Source of the DNA: Xiphophorus maculatus
Lineage: Eukaryota > Chordata > Actinopteri > Cyprinodontiformes > Poeciliidae
Direction of reading: 5' to 3'
NCBI RefSeq assembly: GCF_002775205.1
Contig: NC_036456.1
Location: 24,317,968-24,381,967 of the forward strand
DNA: 64,000 nucleotides
A model generated the notes under the pieces. The model was not told the origin of the DNA. It saw only the letters and a list, made by a program, of their open reading frames with translations, and did not search any database. The translations under genes and the position numbers were made by a program. Shown one piece after another: positions 42,581-54,254 of this stretch (positions are counted from its first letter, which is position 1; the number at the start of each line of letters is the position of its first letter).

Positions 42581-45500
42581 TTTGTTTTAAGAGCCAGAAA
42601 TGATAATTTGTTTGTTTTTGTTCATTTTTATGAAGCCAGTTGTGCATCAAGCCAGCAGGTCGTCATCATGTTGAAAACTCAGTTTAAAGATTTAAAGATG
42701 AGATTCTTTGATTTAGAAACATTCATCGTCTCAAGTTAATTCAGCATTTTTATCTGTTCTGCTGCTTTGAACTGAAACTGAACATCATGGCAGCTGAGTC
42801 GTCGTTTCAGTGACTTGAAACAACATCATCTATAATTATTGTCTCAATATTACAGATAATAACATGCAAAGAAACTGTAACATCTGCAGTTCTGTCTTTA
42901 TGAACAACTCATCTCCAAAAATATTTTCATGTTCATCAGATTTTCCTCATTCATGGTGAGACAAAGTCAAACAGCTCATCAGTGGTTTCTCTCTTGTTAC
43001 AGAAGGAAATCATTCTTTAATTCAGTCTCTCTTCAGACTAAACAGTTTGACTTTAGTAGAAGCATTTTGTTCTGCAGGTGTTTGTTTAGAAACTTCTTGT
43101 TACCTTGAGTTACTCAGGTTACAGGAAATCAAACTACATGTGGAGAATATAATGGTAACAGCTCAGCTCTGTTCTGGTTGACAATGTCAGTCCGTGTCAA
43201 ACTCTTTTCTGTTTTCAGAAAACAAGGCAGCTCTGTGATGAGGGACAAATCCTCTAACAGAGGCAGAAAAAATGTTTCTTTCTGTTTTATCAGAAATATT
43301 CTGACAGAATGTTTGTTTCTGACTTCAGGTCCAGGTTATGCATAACAGGAGGATGTTTACAGCAGCTTTATTTTATCTTTACAATATCATAAGAATCTAC
43401 AGAACTGAAATGTGCAAAGACCTGATGCTGCAGTGACTGGTTAAAAATCACAGAATAAAAAATCAGCAGCAGATCTGTAATTGGAATACAGTTTAGAATT
43501 AGAGAAAATTCTGAATGTCATAAAAGAAAAGAAAAGAGGATGTAATAAACCTCTACAGTATTTCTGCAGACTGATGTAAAACCAAGACAAAAGCACCGCA
43601 GCACATATTCAGTCATATTATTCTCATAGGTTATAATCCACATCTTATTTATGATTGTTTTGTCATGAGGAGGTTAGTAACTAAAGGTCATTACAAGCTC
43701 AGAGTTTTGCATCCATCATATAGTAACATGTTTCCATTACACACAGGCTGATCTCCTCCATGTCACGATGCATTGATGCAGTAATTTATACTAGAGCTAC
43801 ATGTTTAAAACAAACATCTAGTGTTAGAAAATGTTAATTTTATGTTTTAATACTTTTTAGTTGAAAGGTTCAAGTCTTTGTTTAATTTAACTTGAGCAGA
43901 AAAAACAGTTTGTAACCTGAAAGTGAAACCTTCATGTTGCTAAAATAAACACCTCCTTCCTGTTTCCAGTCATGAGTGAATCTGATGAAACAATGTTTGT
44001 GTTCAGATTAGAGCAAAAACATTGCAGATAATAACTTCATCTACTGGACTTTCCTCACTCTCAACGAAGCCTCAGTCACTGTCTGATCGTCTCTCCTGCT
44101 GAAAATATTAATAATCACAGTGAGGAGAATCGGCTCAATACTCCACTACAAAGTAAGTATCTGAAACTAATATATCAGTTTTACAGTCTGTGTCTTTATA
44201 TTTTTAATTTTAAATTGTCATACACTCTTATTGTTTACAAGCAGTGACTGATTCAATATCACTTTATTTTTTACTTTAAAATAGATTTAAAGTTAATAAA
44301 GTTGCTGCTATTTCTGTTTAGTAGAAAACAAACCTGGTTATTTTCAGATGCTTCTTTTTAGATTTTTATGAATTGAATTTTTAACAAACAAGATTGTTTG
44401 ACAGAAATACTGAAAGAAGTTTCTACATATAAACAGAAATTACTTCTGTATGTTTTAAAAAGAAAATTAGGATGGAAATGTGTAAATAAAAGCTGAGCTT
44501 ACAAAGAATATAAGCTTTTAGTTTTCTTTAAGCGCTCTACGAAAATGTTCTTTGTTTACACAGGCATTCAGTTTTTTAGGTTTAATGTCTCTGAGAGAAG
44601 ATCATTTTTATGTTGACTGAAGCATTTTTAAAACAAAAGTTAAACTGAATCAGGTTTAAAGTTCAGAAATGTTCTGGTGTCATTTCAGGTCATTTCCTGA
44701 GAGAGATGAATCCAGAGAAACAGCTTCAGTCAGTCACACATCTTTTTCTGCTTTGGTTCACGTTTTATTGAGCTCTTGGATCCTGGCTGTGGCTGACAAA
44801 CAGGAATCAAAAGGTTTGACGGTTCCTGAAAAAACTGAAGGTGGGGAATTAAAAACATTTGACAACAACATTTCACTGTCATCTTCCAACTCAGAGTTAA
44901 AAGTTTTTATTCAAGTCTATAAGAACAAATGTTCTGGGTTTGTTCCTGCTTTACTGAGCTGCTGAGAGAAACTTCTCTGGTTTAAACATTAATTTTGTTT
45001 TGAAAACTGTTTCACTCCTTCACCAAACAATCAGATCAACCACAGCAGCTTGTTAATCCCAGCAGGAGGCTGACTGACAAGGACGAGGGTCTAGTCAAAG
45101 TAAATAACAATAAATCTACCAACAGCATAACTTTGGATCAAAACAAGAAATGACAGAAAGTCACTTTGTTGACTTCCTGTTGTTGCATCAACACTTATAA
45201 TGAAAAGCAAAGACAAACCTTAGAGACATGATCAGTGTGAACTCTTGTGATCTGCAGATCTGGATCAGGAACACGGTTGGATTTTATGTTGTGATGGATT
45301 TTATTAGTAAGTTTATCATATTTGTTTCTAGTTTTTCTTTTTTGACTTTAATACTTTGTGTAATATGACAGAAGATTAAAGTCATTGCAGGTTAAGAAAC
45401 AAAAGCAACTAACTTATGTCAGAAAATGTTTATGTTTGTTTGTAGTAAATATGTGAAGTTAATCAAGATGTTTCTGAGTTTTATAGTAGCAATGTATTCC

Positions 45501-45801
45501 TCTATTTCTATATTTTTATTTTTATTGATCTATAATGGCCGTAGTACTCCGTGGTACTATGAACATGCAGTGGACAAAATATGTTTATTTACTATTTACT
45601 GTTATTGATAAAATCTCTTAAAGTCTGTAAAACTAGAAAGCAGAAAATTTGTTTTATTTTTCTGAGTCTCTAATTGAAGATCCTGAGATTTTTTTTTCTG
45701 AATGAAGTCAGACTGAGTTGTTATGAATCCAGATGTTCCTTGTATTGTTAGTGATGATGTTCCTGATGTTCTGCTGCCTCTCCTCCTCTTCCTCTCTCAG
45801 G
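42581..45801. other. Non-coding stretch upstream of gene F
   Basis: Mostly AT-rich sequence without similarity to other parts of the window. A strong donor (AAAGTAAGTAT, exon end about 44152) follows a moderately GC-rich stretch and could end a 5' UTR exon of gene F. A 98-codon open frame at 44669-44965 has no known domain. Confidence 0.35.
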
Positions 45802-47057
45802 ATGAAGATGATCTCCAGGATCCTGCTGCTCCTCATCCTCAGCTCATGTCTCTGTGGTCAGTCTCCATCTTGTCTTTGTGACAGAAAGCTCTCTAGATGG
45901 AGCTGAAAGACTCCCATGTTCCAGTTCTCAGTGTGTCTGCTCCTCTCTTTCCCTCTCTGTCTCCTCAGCAGCAACATTTGTAGTGAATGTGACACAGAGC
46001 AGCTATCAGGCAGAGGAGAACCACAGCATCACTCTGGAGTGGACCTTCACCACCAAGACTCAGGGATCCAATGGGAAACTGTTCATTGACTGTCATTTTA
46101 GATCATCAGTAAAAAAAGGGGTAACAAAATATGTTCATCGTGATGTTGATGAGTTTCCAGAGTCTCAGCATGAACAGTTTTCAGGACGAGTCCAGAGTGA
46201 CAAAGACGTCCTCAGAGAAGGACGAATCAGATTAAATGTGTCCAGACTGAGGACTGAAGACTCTGGTCTGTATCTGTGTGACGTGAAAACTGAAGATGGA
46301 TCCAGCAATGCAGAATGTCGACTCAGCGTTACTGGTGAGTTCATGTTGCAACATCTGAACTTTATAAAGTCTAAATGCTGAAAAAGTGAAATGAAACTGA
46401 AAAGATGCAGCAAAGTTTTTCTGATATATAAAAAAAAACTTTTGTGTTTTTCTGTGAAATTATTTCTTCCTGTTTCTCTTGGTTTTTATTTACTTAGATT
46501 ATTTTTTCCTCTGATTTAGTTTGAGGAAACTCAGACTGAGGTAAAAGTCCTAACTGGTTTCATCCAGAGAGTCGGAGAAAAATGAAAAGTTTTCATGTTT
46601 CTTTGTGACCAGAACCGACCCGGTTTATAAAGGTTAAAACAGAACCAAATGTTTCTGTGTTGTTTATATGGTTTCATGTTTAATTGTTTCCCATTAAACT
46701 TTATTCTTCTAAAGGTTTCTGTAATATTCAAACATCTCTTCTATCTTTCCAGCAGCTGCTGATGTCTCTCCAGTCCAGAGAACGACCTTGGATCCAGAAC
46801 CAGAAGGTCGAGGAAGGATCGGCCTCCATGTTTCTCTGTTACTGACAGCAGCAGCAGCAGCACCGTTGCTCAGTGGGTCGAGGAAGGATCGGCCTCCATG
46901 TTTCTCTGTTACTGACAGCAGCAGCAGCAGCAGCTCTGATGGTCAAACTTTTCCTGACTCTCAGTTCAAAGGGTTGATATGGATGATGATCCTGTGGGCA
47001 GGAAGGAGCTCCAGTAGCAGTCTGTGTTGGACTGAATATGAAGAAGCCTCTGACTGA
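45802..47057 (+). CDS. Single-V Ig gene with disrupted transmembrane exon, gene F
   Basis: Exons: 45802-45856 (signal, as in A and E), 45969-46334 (V domain, 366 bases), 46753-47057 (stalk onward). Phase 1 throughout; 241 residues. The V domain keeps the family frame (LEWTF, DSGLYLC, AECRLSV), but its middle (LFIDCHFRSSVKKGVTKYV) is unlike all other copies. The last exon starts with the family stalk (AADVSPVQRTTLDPEPEGRG) and enters a hydrophobic stretch, VSLLLTAAAAAPLL. A 70-base tandem duplication then shifts the frame, so the rest is serine-rich and polar, with one late short hydrophobic patch (LIWMMILWAG). The product is therefore probably secreted or poorly anchored, or the gene is decaying. 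Confidence 0.65.
46806..46945 (+). repeat. 70-base tandem duplication in the TM exon of gene F
   Basis: GGTCGAGGAAGGATCGGCCT starts at 46806 and again at 46876; each unit includes an (AGC)n run. Seventy is not a multiple of three, so the second unit is read in another frame. Confidence 0.92.
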
Positions 47058-47386
47058 AGACTGTTGCTGTTTGACCAAATCATGGCTGCATGTATCAGAC
47101 AGCAGAGAAAATAGTTCACTGAAACACTGGATGACATCATCAGGCTCCACAGTTTCCGCTTTGCTTTGCTTTGCTTTGTAGAAAATAGCTAGGATTACCA
47201 GGTAATCCTATCTGATCCTTTGTTCCTCTAAAGTTCCAGACACTACAACACTGGATTACCTGAATATCAGGTATCTGATCCTTTGTTTAATCCTTTGTGT
47301 AGTATGCCCCCATGGACTTCTGGACTTCTGGGTTGACTTCTGGGTTCCAGTTCCAGTTCCAGACAGATATCAGATACCTTTCTGTG
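47058..47386. other. Junction stretch before the lectin copy
   Basis: Short repeats only: (TTTGC)n around 47160, twice CTGATCCTTTGTT, GGACTTCTG and TTCCAG runs. It ends at the sharp edge of the duplicated lectin block. Confidence 0.5.
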
Positions 47387-47905
47387 GACTGCAGCAGGTC
47401 ACGGGGCCAAACAAGCATGGATTGGAGGCACTAATGCACAGGAGGTATTGTTGCCAGTACATTTTATTTGTTGTATATTTTGTGAAACATTGAATAAAAT
47501 GTGTCATCTGCTGTATGTTGTCTTCCAGGAGAGCATTTGGTTGTGGAGCGATGGAAGCCGTTTCGACTACACACACTGGTGTTCTGGACAGAATAATAAA
47601 GATGGAGGCAACCAGCGCTGTTTACAGATAAACTATTCAGGTATAAGAAAATATCAACCCACTCTGTTTTTTTGGTTGGTAAGATGACTCATGGGTAAAA
47701 CTAATTTACTGTGCATGTGAACATTTTAGTTGACCTGCATAAACATTTACTGAATTTACAGAAGGAGCTTATATTATTTTTCTTGTGGCAAAATTGGTTT
47801 TTATGATGTGATGTGTGATTTCTTTTCTTGTTCCTAGGTGCAAAGTGCTGGGATGACCTGGGGTCTAATCACAATCTGCCTTCTGTCTGCGCCAAGAAAC
47901 CCTGA
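47387..47905 (+). pseudogene. 5'-truncated C-type lectin copy
   Basis: Contains the last half of exon 2 (to 47444), exon 3 (47529-47640) and exon 4 (47838-47905) of the lectin at 31250-32037. Compared with it, NNND is now NNKD. The first exon and half of the second are missing because the duplication began there. Splice sites and frames are intact, so it could be spliced to foreign upstream exons, but on its own it cannot fold as a lectin. Confidence 0.85.
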
Positions 47906-49494
47906 AAACTGTGAGGTTCCCAAAGAGGCCAGATTTAAAACAGAACCAGTGGAGGGTCAGTGCTTTTTGTTTTTGTTTTCCTGCTTTCTTAACCTTCAGA
48001 AAACCCAAAGATATTTCTGCTTCTTTACTTCCTATAATTTCTCTCTTTAATGCAACCTAGAGAATGAAGCGACAAGCAAACAGCAGCTGGATTGTCTCTC
48101 TGTAATAAGATCAGACTGAATGAGTCATTAGAAAGAATCATCTATGCAAAACTTCTATTCTTTGGCAAAGCAAAAATAAAACTTTTACGGTTTATTCTGT
48201 CTTTGTGTTTTGTTTTGTTTTCTGAAACATTTTCTGTTTCTTGAGAATCAGAATTTGTATCAATAGTTGGCTTATGTAATTATTAAAAATTACAACATTA
48301 TTAATGAGATTATTAATAATGTTCAACTTTCTTTAGTTGAATCAGGAATTATTAAGTCAAACTTGTCAATATCTCGTGAACAAATGAATAACCTGATCAG
48401 GTTTTCTGGGTCAATAGAACCCCAGCATGTTGTACTATTTTACCTTTGTATGGAAGCCCAGAAAGCCCAAATGAAAAAGATAAAATCATCTTATAACATG
48501 GGTATCAAACTCATTTTCATTTAGGGCAATATCAAGATCATGAATGTCCTCAAAGTACTGACTGAATTGATAAAAGCATCAGTTTGCCTACAGACACGAT
48601 GCATATTATTATCAACTTTTGCAGATGTGCCCAAAGCTGGATGGCAGAAAGACGATTCTTTGACCTGCCATCCATAGCTGCACTGCTGCAGTATAAAGAC
48701 TCTGTTAAAAAACTTTAACAGGGAAATGTGGGTATTATTAAATTAGTGCAGTGCGCCACAGCAAAGGGAAAATGACGCAGAACCGTTGAAGAACAACTCA
48801 AAAAGACTCATATTCTTTTTCTTGTTCATCTATTGGCTATGCTAGATACAGACCCATTGTCATAGCAACTGACCGACAATAGCTTCACTAGTGTGTCAGA
48901 AATCAACACCAAAAAACGTGCAAACTATTCCCATACATGGAGTATTACATTTTCAGGCTTGATGTTTTATTTACGATTATTAATAAGTGGCTATCTGAAC
49001 ACAGCAGTGGTTGATTAGCCAATTTAAACACCTGCACTACTGATGAACTGTCAGAGAGTTGCCTTTGTTTTTAACAGAACCGGATACACCAAATTCCTCA
49101 GCACATCTACATGTTAAGGTTGTCAAAGTCAAGCTAGCATAACTAGCCTACTTCCTGCTCCCTTTTCTCTAAATTAAAACTTTTTCCTGACCTGTGAAAT
49201 GTGACACTCTTTGACCTTTTTATCTAGTTGTTGTAGTGAATCCCTTTTTCTTTATATGTCAGACGTACATGGGACTTTCAACATCAAAATGTGTTTGGAT
49301 CCGGGACTTTCCCACCAACCATTCTCAGGTGGTGATAATGGTTCTCCACCCTGGTTCTCAGTGCAGGCACAACACAGGGCTGTGTGCTCAGTCTGGTTCT
49401 GTTTACACTGTTCACCCATGACTGTGCAGCCATCCACTTCTCTGACAGGGATCCAAAGTTTGCAGATGATACAGCTGCAGTGGGTCTGATTCGC
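47906..49494 (+). repeat. 3' part of the duplicated lectin block, copy 2, with LINE piece
   Basis: Matches 32038-33633. Includes the copy of the 85-codon open frame (48267-48524) and the L2/CR1-like RT fragment at 49247-49490. Confidence 0.9.
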
Positions 49495-49674
49495 TTAATA
49501 CATTTCTTGGACAGTTAATTTTTACTTCTACTTGAGTAAAGATTGGTGAGATGCACAAAACGAGCGCAAACACAAAAACTATAGCATAAAACTCATAGCA
49601 TGAAATGTAGCAGTAATACAACAATAAAGATTATTTTATGCACTTTTACAAAGTAAACTTGCTATTTCCTTTAA

Positions 49675-52579
49675 AGGAGCACTTTGGAAATGAAATTAAA
49701 GTTTCTGGAGCTTATTTGGATAAAGCCTTGAACTGGCCAGCAATTAAAGCTGAGGATGGAAAAACGCTGTATGCATATGCAATGTATTTGAGAGGATGTT
49801 GTAATGTAATGCAAGATTTACAGTACATAGAGGACCTTGAAATCCCATCAAACTTAAGGCTGCTAGCATCCAAACTACCTTATAAACTGCGAGAAAGATG
49901 GCGAACCACAGCTTATGAAATACAACAGAAAACTGGCACGAGAGTCAGATTTAAACATCTTGTTGAGTTTGTGGAAAATCATGCTAACATGCTTTTGGAT
50001 CCTTTGTTTGGAGACATTCAAGACCAAACAACAACCAAAAAAACATTCCCAAGAGGCAAAGGTGAACTAAAATCAATAAGAGGTAAAAACAGCAGCTGTG
50101 CAACATCAATAGTTACCGAGAATACAGGATGTGCTATAAAGCAATCAGTTTTGCCTCCACCACCTCCTGAAACCACACCCAGTCCCATTATCCCTCACTG
50201 TGGATTTTGCGAAGGAAAACACAACTTAACTGACTGTTTGCATTTTAAAACAGAGTCACATGATAGTAAAGTTGAATTTTTGAGAAGTCACGGATATTGC
50301 TTTGGTTGCCTACGAAAAGGTCATTTAAGCAAAAATTGTAAGAGGAGACTAATGTGTCAAGTTTGTCAAATGAGACATCCAACAGTACTCCATATTAAAA
50401 GTGCAAAAGTTTCAAAGCAGGACAGTCAAACTGAGATTGAAGAAACTCCCATAAGCAGTGCTCTTGTTTCAGCAGGTGACTCAACCGGGGCCGGGAGAAA
50501 ATGTGCACTTGCAATTGTTCCCGTCCGAGTTAAGGTGGCAAAAGGGGACAAATATATTCAGACCTATGCTTTCCTTGACCCGGGCAGCACTGCAACGTTT
50601 TGTACTGTAAGATTGATGAACCGACTAAATTTGAAAGGACGCAAAACAGAGATACTTCTGCGAACAATGGGACAGGAAAAGCCTGCAGAAACCTATGAGG
50701 TTAGAGGACTAGAGGTGGGAGATTTGAAGGGCTGTACATACTTGGACCTGCCGAAGGTTTACACACCTGTCTCAAAAGAAAACATCATCACACAAGCTGA
50801 TCTGGAGATGTGGCCTCATCTCAGTGGTGTCCATTTAAAGAAAATTGAGGCAGACATTGAACTCCTCATTGGAACTGACATTCCTCGAGCATTAGAGCCA
50901 TGGAAAATAATAAATAGTCATGATAATGGACCATATGCAGTGGAAACTGTACTTGGATGGGTGGTAACTGGACCACTTGGTGTTGATAGTACCGCAGAAT
51001 ATGCTGGGCCTATTGCAGTGTCAAGTAACAGAATTTCTGTTACTGAATTGAAGGATCTGCTCATCAGACAATATAACCAGGATTTCTCTGATAACTTATA
51101 TGAGGAGAAAAATGAGATGTCTGTTGAGGATAAGTGTTTTATGGAGATTGCTTCTGGCTCATTGTATATTAAAGATGGACACTATCACCTACCACTTCCT
51201 TTCAGAAATAAAGACAAAGTTATGCCTGATAACTATAAAATGGTTAAGGAACGCACACAGCACCTTATGAAAAGGTTTAAGAAGGATAGGATGTATGCAG
51301 AAGAATACACATCATTTATGGAGGACATTTTGAAAGGGGCTATGCAGAAAAGGTTCCATTTGAGCAGCTTTGCAGGGAGGATGGACATGTCTGGTACATT
51401 CCACATCATGGTGTTTACCATAAGCGAAAGCACAAACTGAGGGTGGTGTTTGACTGTACATCCTCATATCAAGGAACCTCTCTGAACAAGGAGCTCCTCC
51501 AAGGGCCTGATTTAACAAACACCCTTATTGGGGTACTGCTAAGGTTTCGCCAAGAACCAATCGCAGTAATGGCAGACATTGAGGCAATGTTTTATCAAGT
51601 CTATGTGGATGAAAAAGACAGAGATGTCCTGAGGTTTCTGTGGTGGCCAGAAGGGAACATTAACAAACCTCTGGAGGTTTACAGGATGAAAGTTCACCTC
51701 TTTGGCTCTATATCATCCCCAAGCATCGCTAATTTTGCTCTGCGTCAAACTGCTACTGACAACCAGAAGCATTATTCTGATGAGGTTATCGAAACCATTA
51801 AAAGTAACTTTTATGTGGATGATTGCCTCCGATCAGTGGCAACAGTAAAGCAGGCAATGAAGCTTGTCACAGATCTCACCAAAATATGCAGTGAGGGAGG
51901 TTTCACATTAACAAAATGGATCAGCAACAACCATGAAGTGCTGGCAAGCATCCCTGAACATCACAGAGCTGGAGCATTTAAGGAACTAGACCTGGACAAA
52001 GAAAAGCTGAAAGAACAAATAACAGTTGAGTCTGCACTTGGACTCCACTGGGACACTCTCAGTGACACCTTCAGCTTTAAAGTAACCATCAGGAGTTGAC
52101 CTGCTACCAGAAGAGGTATACTCTCCACAGTGAGTTCAGTATATGACCCATTAGGATTTCTTTCTCCTTTCGTCCTGAAAGCCAAACAATTACTCCAAGA
52201 ACTCTGCAAAACCAAATATGGATGGGATCATGTCATTCCCCAGGAATTTGCAAAGCCTTGGCAAAGATGGCTCAAGGAGTTAAATCTGCTACATGACTTT
52301 CAAGTTGCAAGGTGCATAAAGCCTGAAAACTTTGATCCTGTGGAAACTGCTGAATTGCATCACTTTTGTGATGCAAGTGAGTCAGGCTATGGTACAGTAA
52401 GCTACCTCAGATTATCAAATCACCAAGGTCAAGTCCATGTCTGCTTCATATTTGGAAAAGCTAGAGTGGCACCTCTAAAGCAGATGACCATACCCAGACT
52501 GGAACTCACAGCAGCAACATTGGCTGTAAAAGTGGATCGAATGCTAAAGAAGGGGGAACCACATATTTTAGCTGCCTGA
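49675..52579 (+). mobile_element. Truncated BEL/Pao LTR-retrotransposon internal region (gag-pol)
   Basis: One long frame to 51440 encodes the gag core, two zinc-knuckle-like motifs (CFGCLRKGHLSKNC is the clearest), the aspartic protease with AFLDPGSTATF, and the start of pol (VLGWVVTGPLG). A frameshift near 51337 moves the reverse transcriptase to another frame (51443-52099), which shows [14 protein letters not shown] and the catalytic FYVDDC. A stop at 52097-52099 separates the next part (52130-52579), with SVYDPLGFLSPF, HHFCDASESGYG (RNase H start) and PRLELTAATLA. Integrase, the rest of RNase H, LTRs and primer site are absent, so the copy is dead. The breaks are left as found. Confidence 0.92.
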
Positions 52580-53064
52580 AATAACCTGTTCCCCATACAT
52601 AACATGGGAGATAATTATTTTTCTCACAATCTCTTTAATTGTTCTTAGTCCCCCCTTCATCAGCAACAAATCCTGTGAATTTGGTAATATTTACTCTTTA
52701 TTTACCAAACTTACTTGGGGGGAACCATATACGGATTTTTTCAAGTGGCTGAAATATATGGCATGACGCTCCCTCCTCAGTGGACGGAGGGAGGGCCGCT
52801 CTCTCGCTCCCTCCCTCTGTGGGAGGGCCCTGGTTCTGCACACAGGCTCACACTGGGCCCGTGTGCAGAACCAGTGTGGGAAGCTGTATGGATCAATGAA
52901 CAAATTAAAACAGTTACACAAAAGTGTTTGACTGTAAAGATGGTTTGTAGTTTGTTTTGTTGCAACCTGAAGTGTGAAATAAACTTCAGTGGAGTTTGAA
53001 AACAAAATATGTGTTTAGGTTTATGTCTGGTTGAACGATGTGAGACCAGCTGATTTGTTTTCAT
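52580..53064. other. Stretch between the BEL/Pao piece and the next duplication
   Basis: Contains CTCCCTCCTCAGTGG facing GACGGAGGGAGGG, and GTGTGCAGAACCAGTGTG facing TTCTGCACACAGGC, which form hairpins, plus AATAAA near 52978. It may be LTR-like sequence of an unknown element. Confidence 0.3.
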
Positions 53065-54254
53065 CTTCAGTGGTTCATATTAAAATCAAAGTGGAAAATC
53101 TGCTTTAGAAAATGTGTTTAGAAATTGTGTAAAAATAATGAATTGTGGAAAATATCGACAAAGATAAAAAATAGTCCAGGAAGTGGATTTAATATGAAAA
53201 GCTGGAACGTTGTGTGTGATGAACGAGGCTGTTTTATTAACCAGAGACAAGAAGAAACAAGTACAGGAATGTAGCCTGAAGGGTCTGAGCACTAAATGAA
53301 AGTATCCTATTGCAATCTCCACCCTTGTTCTGCATTTACCTTGTCTGTGTGCACTATGCGGCACATAGTATATAAAACCAGTGGGTTTATGTAGTGCTGA
53401 GAAACTCTCCAGTGAACAGCAAGGAGTACAACAGGAAATATCTTAATATTCCACAGGTTTAATCCAACAGGCTAAACAGGATATACCTCCCATTTCAAGA
53501 ATTGAACACTTTTGCTTTTGTTCCTCATTTTCACATTTTTTCTGCTTGTAAAAGCAGAACAAGTGAGAACTATAAAGCAATGTGCCACACTGAAACTTTT
53601 CAGTGAACATCAAAGAGCACAACTGGAAATATCTTAATTCTCCACAGGTTTTATCCAACAGGTTACAGGTGAGTCAGTCTCTTCTAGTTTATTGTTGGTC
53701 AGTTTTTATTCTGACTCTTTTAAGATGAACTCTGTTAAAATATTTAACAGCTTGATAATCATTAGTGTTGTTGACAAACTAGAACTTGTTAAAATGATAA
53801 AAATCTGATTTCTATTGTTTATCAGAGATGTATTTAAAATAATAATTTGACTTTCTGGTTTCTGACAGACGTTTAGAGAATCTGTTTCAGAACCACAGAC
53901 AATAATAGAAACACAGATTTTATATCATTTATTGAGACGATCTGCTGAAGAATATGGTGGAGATTTTAAGATGAGCCAAACTGAACTTTGAACCATAAAC
54001 ATGATAGTTAAAGAAGGAATCAGGTTAAATAAGTTGCTCAGTGCAGTGAGAAATCATTTATTGCTGAGCTGGAAAAAAGGTTTTAGGTACATAGAATGAC
54101 TGCAGCATTAGAACATGTAGATGAAAATAAAATCTCTGAATCATGATGTCATTTATTTTGCACAAAACTGACTTAATGGAAATCTGACTTCATATTAAAC
54201 AATAAAAGGCTTAATGCAGGAAGGTTCAACAATCAACTATTTCCACATATTAGA
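53065..54254 (+). repeat. Segmental duplication block, copy 2 (partner 871-1867)
   Basis: High-identity copy of 871-1867 with an internal repeat of the CCACAGGTTTAATCC region (about 53405-53640). The open frame at 53086-53364 on the minus strand is partly shared with the other copy, but is too short and unlike any family to call. Confidence 0.8.

Noticed and set aside
44669..44965. 98-codon open frame upstream of gene F
   Set aside because: No splice context, no known domain, no copy elsewhere in the window.
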